Positions 1 to 7,817 of a stretch of 14,602 bases of DNA are shown here, one piece after another; position 1 is the stretch's first letter; the number at the start of each line of letters is the position of its first letter. The notes under the pieces are model-generated. The model had not been told where the DNA came from and searched no databases. It saw only the letters and a list, made by a program, of their open reading frames with translations. The position numbers were made by a program, and so were the translations under genes. This DNA comes from Bacillota bacterium. GTDB taxonomy: Bacteria > Bacillota > Clostridia > Acetivibrionales > DSM-1351. Location of the stretch: contig JAEYNY010000202.1 of the NCBI GenBank assembly GCA_023412275.1, positions 1-14,602 on the forward strand, in the 5' to 3' direction.

Positions 1-1655
1 CACCTGCAGGATATACGATGATAAATGGATGGGGATCAGCTCGTTACAATACGGCTGCTCAATTATGCGCACTTGTATATATGGAACACCACCCTGATAG
101 AACAGATTTTGGAGCATGGGCAAAGAGTCAGATGGAATATCTTATGGGAAGGAATCCTATGGGGTACTCATACATAGTTGGGTACGGCTATGAACATGGC
201 TTACCTTCTGCAAAACATCCGCATCACAGGGCGGCTCATGGATCAAAAACATTGAGTATGAATGACCCGCCAGAACACAGACATATTATATGGGGTGCTC
301 TTGTTGGTGGGCCTGATAAGGAGGATTACCATCAGGATGTAACTACTGATTTCGTTTACAATGAGGTTGCTGTTGACTATAATGCTGCATTTGTAGGTGC
401 TTGTGCAGGATTGTATAAATACTACGGGGAGGGACAGCAGGTAATACCTAATTTTCCACCAAAAGAACCAAAGACTGACGATTACTATTGCGAGGCACGT
501 GTAGAAAGAGAGATTAAGGAAAGCTCACAGGTAGTTATTAAATTACACAATGAGTCAAGCCAACCTCCACATTATGAAACAGGTATGAAAGCAAGATATT
601 TCTTTAACATTAGTGAACTGCTTGCATGCGGACAGTCCATAAAGGATGTTGAAATGTGTATTGCATATGATGAACAGATTTCACTGCAGCAGGAGCCTAT
701 TACCTATAAAGGCCCTATAAAGTGGGATGATGCTGGAACATACTATTATGAATTTGATTGGAGCGGCAGAGAAATATATGGAGACAGGGAACTGGCATTT
801 ACGTTAACAGCAAAGCAGGATTCAAATTATATGACACATTGGGACCCAACTAATGACTGGAGCAGAAAGAATCTTACCAGTGATTATGTGTTAACTAAAA
901 ATGTTCCCGTGTACATGAATGGTGTTCTAGTATATGGGGAGGAGGCTCCAAAACTTACTCCAACAAATCCTGATGATAACCCAGATACTTCACCGCCTTC
1001 AATAAAGGTTCAGTATAAGTATGGCGCAGCTCACAACCTAACAAATACATTAAGGTCTACAGTCAATATAGTGAATAATGGAACTGTTCCTGTAAATTTA
1101 TCAGACATAAAGCTACGCTATTGGTTTACATGTGATGGCAGTGAGCAGAATACCTTTACATGTGAATATGCGCCTTGCGGTACTGAAAATGTAACGGGTA
1201 ATTGCTACAGCGTAGACAATGCTGTGGAGGGTGCCGATACATATTGTGAAATTTCATTTAAAGATGCTGCTGGCAAACTTGTACCAGGTGGAAGCACAGG
1301 AGATATACCTTTTAGGATAGATGGCTCGTCCGATTATGACCATACAAATGATTATTCATGTAATCCTGAAATGGAAAGTGCTTATGGGGATAATGAAAAA
1401 GTCACTGCATATATCAAGGGTGAACTTAAATATGGTGACGAACCTGTTGTTACTAATATCAAACTCGGAGATGTAGATGGCAGTGGAACTGTAGATGCTA
1501 TCGACTTTGCATTAATGAAAAAATATCTGCTTGGTTCTTTACAATTGGATTCGGAAAGCAGTGTAAGAGCAGATGTAAACAAAGATGGTTCTGTTAATGC
1601 ATTAGACATTGCATTACTCAAAAAGTATCTTCTTGGTACAATATCTGCCTTTTAG
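1..1655 (+). CDS. Cellulosomal GH9 endoglucanase (GH9-CBM3c-CBM3-dockerin), 5' partial
   Basis: Secreted cellulase hydrolysing beta-1,4-glucan, attached to a scaffoldin through its dockerin. The reading frame is open from base 3, upstream of the first ATG at 18 (Pro-Ala-Gly-Tyr-Thr-Met...), so the gene is cut by the window edge. About 550 residues remain, counted from base 3. Residues 1-140 are the end of the GH9 catalytic domain, with the KHPHHR motif (71-76) and NEVAVDYNA (120-128), whose Glu121 is the expected proton donor. Residues ~160-315 look like CBM3c, which normally feeds the cellulose chain to a GH9 cleft. A Pro/Asp/Thr linker is followed by a second CBM3 (~335-480) and a type I dockerin (487-550) with two calcium loops (DVDGSGTVDAID and DVNKDGSVNALD), each followed by a KKYLLG helix. 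Ala-Ile and Ala-Leu at the recognition positions resemble C. cellulolyticum dockerins. The family is certain; which GH9 paralogue is not. Confidence 0.95.
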   Translation, partial: PAGYTMINGWGSARYNTAAQLCALVYMEHHPDRTDFGAWAKSQMEYLMGRNPMGYSYIVGYGYEHGLPSAKHPHHRAAHGSKTLSMNDPPEHRHIIWGALVGGPDKEDYHQDVTTDFVYNEVAVDYNAAFVGACAGLYKYYGEGQQVIPNFPPKEPKTDDYYCEARVEREIKESSQVVIKLHNESSQPPHYETGMKARYFFNISELLACGQSIKDVEMCIAYDEQISLQQEPITYKGPIKWDDAGTYYYEFDWSGREIYGDRELAFTLTAKQDSNYMTHWDPTNDWSRKNLTSDYVLTKNVPVYMNGVLVYGEEAPKLTPTNPDDNPDTSPPSIKVQYKYGAAHNLTNTLRSTVNIVNNGTVPVNLSDIKLRYWFTCDGSEQNTFTCEYAPCGTENVTGNCYSVDNAVEGADTYCEISFKDAAGKLVPGGSTGDIPFRIDGSSDYDHTNDYSCNPEMESAYGDNEKVTAYIKGELKYGDEPVVTNIKLGDVDGSGTVDAIDFALMKKYLLGSLQLDSESSVRADVNKDGSVNALDIALLKKYLLGTISAF

Positions 1656-1703
1656 GTAATCAAATTAAAGCTCCTTTTTGATTTCCTGGTTGGGTAAGCA
1701 CAC

Positions 1704-1740
1704 GACAAGGGCCGAAAATTCAACTTTTTTGGCCCTTGTC
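1704..1740 (+). terminator. Stem-loop after the GH9 gene (possible terminator)
   Basis: A perfect 10-bp inverted repeat, GACAAGGGCC (1704-1713) and GGCCCTTGTC (1731-1740), can be extended inward by a G-T pair and four A-T pairs, leaving a loop of about 7 nt. It lies 48 bp after the GH9 stop codon. There is no T-run after the stem, so it is either a weak terminator or a transcript-stabilising or processing hairpin between GH9 and the cotH-like gene. A weaker 7-bp repeat, AATCAAA (1658-1664) and TTTGATT (1677-1683), lies just before it. Confidence 0.55.
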
Positions 1741-1800
1741 ATTTATACTAAACAGTTTGACAACAATCCTAGGCCTAAAATTATTCAGGAGGTTATAACT

Positions 1801-3579
1801 ATGAGAAGAAAATTATCAGCTATAGCAGTTGTATTAATCTTTACGTTATTGTTAACAACTATGGCGGGAGTGAACACAAAGACTTTTGCAGCTGAAACAA
1901 CCGATTCATCAGAATATAATCAGTATGAAATGCCAATTGTTACAATAAATACTGACTCCGATAGTAAAATCGATTCCAATGAGGTGTATACTAATGCAAA
2001 AATCAGCCTAATTAATGACGAGGGTAAATATGAAATGTCTGATATTGCTACATCAGTAAAGCTGCGTGGAAACAGTTCCATGAATTCCGAAAAGAAGAGC
2101 TACAAGATAAAGTTTGGAGAAAAGCAAAATCTTCTTAACATCGGAGATGGAAAAGGTAAAACATGGTGCTTGATTTCAAATTGCTTTGATGGTTCACTTT
2201 TAAGAAATCTTACAGTCTATCATTTTGCAGAATTTCTGGACGGTATTTCCTACTCACCCAACTGCCGCTCTATAGAACTTTATGTGAACCATGAATATCA
2301 AGGCGTATATCTGTTGTGTGAAGATGTTAACATAAATAAGAACCGTGTGGCAATTTCAGAAGAACCAAATGAAGTTGAAAATAACGGTTATCTTGTTGAA
2401 ATGAGCAGATACGCCAAAGATAACAAGTTTGACATTGATACGGCTACCTATGAAGTAAAAAGTGATTTATCTGAAACACAATCAATAAAAAATCAGCAGA
2501 TTAATTACATTTCGAAGTCCATTGAAAAGGCCTACAACGCATTGAAAAGCGGCAACGAAAATGAAGTAAGTAAATACATGGATATTGATTCTTTCGTGGA
2601 CATATATATTGGCAATGAAATTGTCAAAAATGTTGATGCCGGCTGGGACAGCTTCTATATGTACAAAGATGCCGGAGGAAAGCTCTTCTTTGGCCCTATG
2701 TGGGATTTTGACCTGGCTATGGGCAATGCGAACTGTGTAAAGGGTTTTGAATCATGGAAAGGCTTTAATCCATATAATGTACTGAATGTGAATGCAAATT
2801 CCAATCCATGGTTTTGTCATGCACTGTCAAAAAGTTGGTTCCGTGATTTAGTTAAAAAACGTTGGAACAAACTTCAAGGTAAAATAAACGGTATACCCAA
2901 AACAGTTATAAAAGAAGCTCAAACAAATTACAAGTCCTATTGCAGAAACTTCGATAGATGGGATGTATTAGGAAAGCAGGTATATATTGAACCAACCGAA
3001 ATATCTTCACTTACAACCTTCAGACAGCATTATAACTATCTTAGCAGCTGGTTGAACAACCGAACAAAATGGTTGACCAAATATATAAACAGCAAGGATT
3101 TTAAAAATGGGGTGTTTGTAAACTATAATGGAAAGCAATTAACCTCAAACTCTAATTTGTTAGAGATAAGCCCTTTACTGGCACTACTAAATACACCAGA
3201 TGTAGATTTGACCTATAAAATGTTGCCCAACATAGGATTGACTCTCTCGATTAAGAATGGTGGGGCAGAAAGTTGGAATACTCAGGTTGATGCATCCGGC
3301 TTTATGATAGAAAAAGGTGCTGAATATGTACTTTCCTTTGATTACAGTTGTAGTGAACCCCGTCAGATGCCGATATGCATTCAACAGAATTACGCACCAT
3401 GGTCACCGTACTATTCAGGTGAGTTAAAGGCTACAAAAGAGCCTCAACATTACGAGACAGTTATAAAGGCACCTGCAAGCGATTCCAATTGTGCTTTTAT
3501 CATCAGCCTTGGTGGGGATACATTTAACGGAACTGATGTTACTATAGATAACATGAGTCTTGTGAAAAAAAGTAAGTAA
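1801..3579 (+). CDS. Secreted CotH-family kinase with C-terminal CBM4/9-like domain
   Basis: CotH proteins are atypical protein kinases; Bacillus CotH phosphorylates spore-coat proteins, and CotH domains also occur in cellulosome-forming bacteria. The product has 592 residues. The ATG at 1801 follows AGGAGG at 1787-1792 and starts a signal peptide (MRRK, hydrophobic stretch, cleavage near Ala30/31). The CotH domain spans ~43-400, with family blocks KLRGNSS (87-93), KKSYKIKF (98-105), GSLLRN (131-136), YQGVYLLCED (166-175) and the acidic GPMWDFDLAMGN (298-309), probably at the nucleotide/metal site. Residues ~474-590 resemble a CBM4/9 beta-sandwich (NGGAESWNTQ near its start, TIDNMSL near its end). 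No dockerin is visible, so it may bind polysaccharide directly. It follows a cellulosomal GH9 gene on the same strand and is closed by a strong terminator. Its substrate is unknown. Confidence 0.85.
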   Translation: MRRKLSAIAVVLIFTLLLTTMAGVNTKTFAAETTDSSEYNQYEMPIVTINTDSDSKIDSNEVYTNAKISLINDEGKYEMSDIATSVKLRGNSSMNSEKKSYKIKFGEKQNLLNIGDGKGKTWCLISNCFDGSLLRNLTVYHFAEFLDGISYSPNCRSIELYVNHEYQGVYLLCEDVNINKNRVAISEEPNEVENNGYLVEMSRYAKDNKFDIDTATYEVKSDLSETQSIKNQQINYISKSIEKAYNALKSGNENEVSKYMDIDSFVDIYIGNEIVKNVDAGWDSFYMYKDAGGKLFFGPMWDFDLAMGNANCVKGFESWKGFNPYNVLNVNANSNPWFCHALSKSWFRDLVKKRWNKLQGKINGIPKTVIKEAQTNYKSYCRNFDRWDVLGKQVYIEPTEISSLTTFRQHYNYLSSWLNNRTKWLTKYINSKDFKNGVFVNYNGKQLTSNSNLLEISPLLALLNTPDVDLTYKMLPNIGLTLSIKNGGAESWNTQVDASGFMIEKGAEYVLSFDYSCSEPRQMPICIQQNYAPWSPYYSGELKATKEPQHYETVIKAPASDSNCAFIISLGGDTFNGTDVTIDNMSLVKKSK

Positions 3580-3597
3580 ATATTGATTGGTAGTAAG

Positions 3598-3632
3598 ATA
3601 AACAGAGGATGTTTTTCCTCTGTTTATTTTTT
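3598..3632 (+). terminator. Rho-independent terminator after the cotH-like gene
   Basis: A perfect 12-bp stem, ATAAACAGAGGA (3598-3609) and TCCTCTGTTTAT (3616-3627), with a 6-nt loop. It is followed by a run of six T (3627-3632). It begins 18 bp after the stop codon and separates the polysaccharide genes from the sulfate cluster. Confidence 0.93.
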
Positions 3633-3669
3633 ACTCAAAAATAAATTACAAAAATTGTTAAAAAAATAA

Positions 3670-3739
3670 TTGACATACTTTTAACCACATGTTAACATTT
3701 GGATAACTTACAAAACATATGGGATTACTTGGGTATAAT
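3670..3739 (+). promoter_or_regulatory. Candidate promoter region of the sulfate assimilation operon
   Basis: TTGACA (3670-3675, a perfect -35) is followed after 17 bp by TAACAT (3693-3698, 4 of 6 to the -10 consensus). That -10 overlaps the perfect palindrome ATGTTAACAT (3689-3698), a plausible operator. A second, perfect -10 hexamer, TATAAT, lies at 3734-3739 but has no good -35 at normal spacing. Transcription is therefore expected to begin around 3705 or 3746, giving a leader of about 105-150 nt before the binding-protein gene. The elements were matched by eye. Confidence 0.55.
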
Positions 3740-3751
3740 GTTATGCTTTTT

Positions 3752-3821
3752 ATAAGCTGTACTGGTTTGGCCTAGCTTATCAAATAATTTTTTAAGTTAA
3801 TGCATACTAAAGATATATGCA
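3752..3821 (+). other. Two inverted repeats in the sbp leader
   Basis: ATAAGCT (3752-3758) and AGCTTAT (3774-3780) form a perfect 7-bp stem with a 15-nt loop. TGCATA (3801-3806) and TATGCA (3816-3821) form a 6-bp stem with a 9-nt loop. Both lie between the putative promoter and the sbp ribosome binding site, so they could be operators or leader RNA structure. A T-run at 3788-3793 sits 7 nt beyond the first stem, too far for a standard terminator. They match no riboswitch class I recognise. Confidence 0.4.
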
Positions 3822-3851
3822 AACTATTATTTAACAAAGGGGTGATTTTTA

Positions 3852-4907
3852 ATGAAGTATAAGATTCTTAAAATTAGTGTGATTGCTGTGTGTATACTGC
3901 TTTTATTTTCAGTATTTACGGGATGTGGTAGTGACCAAAATTCAAATAAAGCCTCCGATTCATCAAACAACTCCATAACCCTTTTGAATGTTTCATATGA
4001 TCCTACAAGGGAACTTTATCAGCAATACAATGAGGCATTCATAAAATACTGGAAGGAGAAAACAGGACAAATTGTGACTGTTCAGCAATCCCACGGTGGT
4101 TCAGGAAGTCAGGCAAGAACCGTAATTGATGGAAACGAGGCAGATGTAGTTACTTTAGCATTAGCTTACGATATCGATTCAATAAATAAAAATAAAGAGT
4201 TGATTAACAAGGAATGGCAAAAACGTTTACCTGATAATTCAACCCCCTATACATCAACCATCGTATTTCTTGTTAGAAAAGACAACCCGAAGAACATAAA
4301 AGATTGGGATGACCTTGTGAAACCTGGGATACAGGTAATAACTCCAAATCCCAAAACCTCCGGAGGTGCTCGCTGGAATTATCTTGCAGCGTGGGGTTAC
4401 GCTCTCAAGAAAAACAATAATGACCGGGAGAAAGCCAAAGCTTTTGTCAGGCAGCTTTATGAGAATGTACCGGTTCTGGACTCAGGAGCTAGAGGAGCAA
4501 CAAATACTTTTGTTGAACGTGGTTTGGGTGATGTTCTTATAGCGTGGGAAAATGAAGCCATTCTTTCAATAAATGAGCTTGGTAAGGATAAATTTGAGAT
4601 AGTAGTACCGTCAGTAAGTATTTTAGCTGAACCACCGGTTTCTGTAGTTGATTCCGTTGTTGATAAAAAAGGTACCAGAAAGGCTGCCGAAGCATATCTC
4701 CAATATTTATACAGTGACGAAGGTCAGGAAATTGCAGCAAAAAACTACTATAGACCAAGAAATCAGAATATTGAAAAGAAATATGCAGAACAGTTCCCAA
4801 AAATCAATCTTTTTACTATCGATGAAGTATTCGGAGGCTGGAACAAAGCTCAGCAGGAACATTTCAGCGATGGCGGAGTTTTTGACCAAATTTACGTAAA
4901 AAAATAA
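3852..4907 (+). CDS. sbp: Sulfate ABC transporter substrate-binding lipoprotein
   Basis: Captures sulfate (thiosulfate possible) outside the membrane and delivers it to the CysTW channel. The product has 351 residues; the ATG follows AAAGGGG at 3836-3842. The N-terminus is a lipoprotein signal with Cys25 as the probable lipid-modified residue (VFTGC; Phe at -3 is slightly unusual). Both classical sulfate-binding signatures are present: KEKTGQIVTVQQS (68-80) and NPKTSGGAR (166-174). The blocks NVSYDPTRELY (46-56) and DVVTLALAYDID (98-109) are also diagnostic. It is the first gene of the cluster, 18 bp before the first permease gene, as expected for an sbp-cysTWA unit. Sbp and CysP (thiosulfate-binding) proteins are close paralogues, so the exact preference between the two anions cannot be read here. 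Confidence 0.95.
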   Translation: MKYKILKISVIAVCILLLFSVFTGCGSDQNSNKASDSSNNSITLLNVSYDPTRELYQQYNEAFIKYWKEKTGQIVTVQQSHGGSGSQARTVIDGNEADVVTLALAYDIDSINKNKELINKEWQKRLPDNSTPYTSTIVFLVRKDNPKNIKDWDDLVKPGIQVITPNPKTSGGARWNYLAAWGYALKKNNNDREKAKAFVRQLYENVPVLDSGARGATNTFVERGLGDVLIAWENEAILSINELGKDKFEIVVPSVSILAEPPVSVVDSVVDKKGTRKAAEAYLQYLYSDEGQEIAAKNYYRPRNQNIEKKYAEQFPKINLFTIDEVFGGWNKAQQEHFSDGGVFDQIYVKK

Positions 4908-4925
4908 TTAATAACTGGAGGTGAA

Positions 4926-5789
4926 ATGTTGAATCTTACTTTAAAAAAGCCGTTAAAAATCAAGGAGCAAAGCGTTATACCCGGCTTTGGAATTACCATG
5001 GGAATTTCACTTCTGTATATAGCCCTTTTGGTTCTGATTCCAATATCAATGGTATTTATCAATAGTTCCAGTCTGGGCCTCAAGAGCTTTATGGATATAG
5101 CACTAAGCACCAGAGTGATAGCATCTTTGAAAATATCTTTCGGGACATCATTTCTTGCAGCTACAATAAATACAATATTTGGGCTTCTTTTGGCCTGGGT
5201 ACTGGAAAGATATCCCTTCCCGTGCAAGAAGATAATAGACGGCTTGATTGATTTACCTTTTGCTCTGCCTACAGCAGTTGCCGGTATCTCACTTACGACG
5301 CTTTATGCCCCAAATGGCTGGATAGGGAAGTTTCTGGAGCCATTAGGCATCAAAGTTTCATATACGCCTCTTGGAATAACGGTTGCATTGATTTTTATCA
5401 GTTTTCCTTTTGTAGTTAGAACAGTTCAGCCTGTTCTTCAAAGTATAGACAAGGAAGTGGAGGAGGCAGCAGCCTGTCTTGGAGCTAACAGATTTCAGGC
5501 TTTTTGTAAAATAATAATCCCAGAACTTTTTCCTTCTATCATAACCGGTTTTGCACTATCCTTTGCAAGAGCCTTGGGTGAATATGGCTCCGTAGTATTC
5601 ATATCAGGGAATATGCCTTTAAAAACAGAAATAACACCGCTTCTGATAAGAACAAAGCTTGAACAATATGATTATGCGGGTGGAACAGCAGTTGCGTCAA
5701 TTATGCTCATAATATCATTTTTAATGTTATTAGCCATAAATTTATTTCAGTGGTGGGCGGTTAACAGACACAAATTTATACTTAACTAA
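4926..5789 (+). CDS. cysT: Sulfate ABC transporter permease CysT (CysU)
   Basis: One of the two membrane subunits forming the sulfate channel. The product has 287 residues and starts at ATG 4926 after GGAGGTG (4917-4923). Several hydrophobic segments are visible (about 20-45, 65-90, 108-128, 150-168, 203-215 and 250-275). The cytoplasmic EAA loop, which docks onto the ATPase, is at 179-201 (EEAAACLGANRFQAF, then KIIIPEL). The block ALGEYGSVVFISGNMP (216-231) is typical of sulfate and molybdate permeases. Its position between the sulfate-binding protein and CysW supports the sulfate assignment over molybdate. The stop codon abuts the ribosome binding site of the next gene. Confidence 0.93.
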   Translation: MLNLTLKKPLKIKEQSVIPGFGITMGISLLYIALLVLIPISMVFINSSSLGLKSFMDIALSTRVIASLKISFGTSFLAATINTIFGLLLAWVLERYPFPCKKIIDGLIDLPFALPTAVAGISLTTLYAPNGWIGKFLEPLGIKVSYTPLGITVALIFISFPFVVRTVQPVLQSIDKEVEEAAACLGANRFQAFCKIIIPELFPSIITGFALSFARALGEYGSVVFISGNMPLKTEITPLLIRTKLEQYDYAGGTAVASIMLIISFLMLLAINLFQWWAVNRHKFILN

Positions 5790-5799
5790 GGAGGACATC

Positions 5800-6672
5800 A
5801 TGGCAGGAAGCCTACCTTTGAACCAGAAGGTTCTCAATACATATCAAAAAAGACCTGAAAAAAATTCCGGGGCTGTACGGATAATACTCACATTGTTGGC
5901 TTTACTCTTCTTTATACTAATGCTTTTAGTTCCGCTTATATCGGTATTCGTTAAAGCCTTTCAGCAGGGTGCTGAGGTTTATCTTGCAGCTATAAGTGAC
6001 CCTATGGCACTTGAGGCAATTAAGTTAACATTACTTACAATTGTTATTGTGGTTCCAATAAATACTGCGTTTGGGCTTGTAGCTGCATGGGCTGTAACCA
6101 AGTTCAGATTTAAAGGCAAAAACCTTTTGATAACAATTATAGATCTGCCTTTTGCGATTTCTCCCGTAGTAGCAGGCCTTATATTTGTTTTACTTTTCAG
6201 CACAAGTCATGGCATACTGGCTCCAGTTTTAAATGAATTTGGTTTTAAAATTATTTTTGCACCTCCCGGAATAATTCTTGCTACATTATTTGTAACGTTG
6301 CCTTTTGTGGCAAGAGAACTTATTCCCCTTATGGAAGCACAGGGAACCTCTGAAGAAGAAGCTGCCCTGACATTGGGGGCAAGTGGCTATAAAACCTTCC
6401 TGCTAATAACACTTCCAAATGTAAAGTGGGCATTGACATATGGTGTCATGCTCACGGCAGCAAGGGCAGCAGGTGAATTTGGTGCGGTGTCTGTTGTGTC
6501 GGGACATATCAGAGGATTAACAAACACTGTCCCACTGCACGTTGAAATCCTGTACAACGAGTATAAGTTTTCAGCTGCATTTGCAGTAGCATCACTTTTG
6601 ACAGTAATCGCAATCATTAACCTGATAATCAAAAATATCGCAGATTGGAAAATAAAACAACAGCAAAAATGA
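5800..6672 (+). CDS. cysW: Sulfate ABC transporter permease CysW
   Basis: Second membrane subunit of the sulfate channel, partner of CysT. The product has 290 residues; ATG 5800 follows AAGGAGG, which overlaps the cysT stop, so the two are probably translationally coupled. There is an N-terminal transmembrane helix (~28-50) and further helices around 75-98, 112-132 and 155-172, with one near the C-terminus (~262-282). The EAA loop is at 186-206 (EEEAALTLGASGYKTF, then LLITLP). The block AAGEFGAVSVVSGHIRG is characteristic of CysW. The order binding protein, CysT, CysW, CysA is the usual one for this transporter. Confidence 0.93.
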   Translation: MAGSLPLNQKVLNTYQKRPEKNSGAVRIILTLLALLFFILMLLVPLISVFVKAFQQGAEVYLAAISDPMALEAIKLTLLTIVIVVPINTAFGLVAAWAVTKFRFKGKNLLITIIDLPFAISPVVAGLIFVLLFSTSHGILAPVLNEFGFKIIFAPPGIILATLFVTLPFVARELIPLMEAQGTSEEEAALTLGASGYKTFLLITLPNVKWALTYGVMLTAARAAGEFGAVSVVSGHIRGLTNTVPLHVEILYNEYKFSAAFAVASLLTVIAIINLIIKNIADWKIKQQQK

Positions 6673-6692
6673 CATAAATCGGAGTGGAAAAT

Positions 6693-7766
6693 ATGAGTAT
6701 AGAAATAACAAGTATTTCGAAGACATTTGAAGCATTTAAAGCTTTATCAGATATAGACTTGAAAATCAATACCGGAGAACTTGTGGCTTTGTTGGGCCCT
6801 TCAGGATCAGGTAAAACAACACTTCTCAGGATTATTGCCGGACTGGAAACAGCGGATAAGGGTAGTATTCTGTTTGACGGAGAAGATAATAGCGGTATAA
6901 GTACACAGGATAGGAAAGTAGGCTTTGTATTTCAGCATTACGCATTATTCAAGCATATGACAGTATTTGAAAACATAGCCTTCGGGCTTAAGGTAAGGCC
7001 ATCAAAAATTAGACCTTGCAAGGAGGCAATAGAAAAAAAGGTTAATGAGCTATTGTCACTGGTAAAAATGGAGGAACTTGCAAAGCGTTATCCTAGCCAA
7101 CTATCCGGAGGACAGCGACAGAGAATAGCACTTGCAAGGGCGTTGGCTGTTGAACCTAGAGTACTTTTACTGGATGAGCCCTTTGGAGCATTGGATGCAA
7201 AAGTGAGGAAAGACCTTAGAAGATGGCTTAGGAAGCTTCATGATGAATATCCCATTACAAGTGTATTTGTTACACATGACCAGGAGGAAGCGCTTGATGT
7301 AGCAGACAGGATAGTAATTCTTAATCAGGGAAAAATCGAACAGATGGGTACACCTGAGGAAGTATACGACAATCCTGCAAATCCATTTGTCTATAACTTT
7401 CTGGGGAATGTAAACCTGTTTCACGGCAGAGTACACAATGGAAAAGTTGAACTCGGCAGCTTAAAGCTGGATTCTCCAGAACATTCGGAAGCCATTGACA
7501 GGAAAATTATCAGTTATATTCGACCTCATGATATTGAAATAAGTCTGGAACAAAATGAAAATGAATTCGTTGAAGCTGAGATTATCTTCATAAGAGCAGT
7601 AGGGCCTATTGTAAACCTTGAAATGAAGCGAATTGACACTGGAGAATATGTTGAAGCTGAGATTAGCAAAGATATTTATAAGAAACTTATGCTCAAAGAA
7701 AGGCAGTGGGTTTATGTTAAGCCAAAGGATTTTAAAGTATTTATACCTGAAGACTATATGATATAA
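6693..7766 (+). CDS. cysA: Sulfate ABC transporter ATP-binding protein CysA
   Basis: Cytoplasmic ATPase powering sulfate import. The product has 357 residues from ATG 6693, preferred over an in-frame GTG at 6684 because GGAG at 6681-6684 gives correct spacing only for the ATG. Walker A is GPSGSGKT (35-42), the ABC signature LSGGQRQR (137-144), Walker B VLLLDEP (157-163) and the H-loop His195 in FVTHDQEEA; all key residues are intact. Residues ~235-357 form the regulatory C-terminal extension (TOBE-like) seen in CysA/MalK-type ATPases. The FGALDAKVRKDLRRWLR stretch after Walker B is typical of CysA. It is followed by the largest gap in the cluster (51 bp), before the ROK gene. Confidence 0.93.
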   Translation: MSIEITSISKTFEAFKALSDIDLKINTGELVALLGPSGSGKTTLLRIIAGLETADKGSILFDGEDNSGISTQDRKVGFVFQHYALFKHMTVFENIAFGLKVRPSKIRPCKEAIEKKVNELLSLVKMEELAKRYPSQLSGGQRQRIALARALAVEPRVLLLDEPFGALDAKVRKDLRRWLRKLHDEYPITSVFVTHDQEEALDVADRIVILNQGKIEQMGTPEEVYDNPANPFVYNFLGNVNLFHGRVHNGKVELGSLKLDSPEHSEAIDRKIISYIRPHDIEISLEQNENEFVEAEIIFIRAVGPIVNLEMKRIDTGEYVEAEISKDIYKKLMLKERQWVYVKPKDFKVFIPEDYMI

Positions 7767-7817
7767 AAAGTTTTACATACTTTTGCCTAATTTGGGAAAA
7801 AGTTGGGATGTGATTTA

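Noticed and set aside
1757..1785. Perfect TTGACA at 1757-1762 as a promoter for the cotH-like gene
   Set aside because: At 16-17 bp spacing only poor -10 matches exist, and transcription would start at the ribosome binding site itself. TAAAAT at 1776-1781 is only 13 bp away.
1678..1800. Longer open frame giving the CotH-like protein 41 extra N-terminal residues
   Set aside because: It runs through the 1704-1740 stem-loop, has no ribosome binding site, and would bury the signal peptide that starts at ATG 1801 after AGGAGG.
3752..3793. Leader hairpin plus T-run as an attenuator
   Set aside because: The stem is only 7 bp and the T-run begins 7 nt after it, too far for intrinsic termination; no antiterminator pairing was evident.
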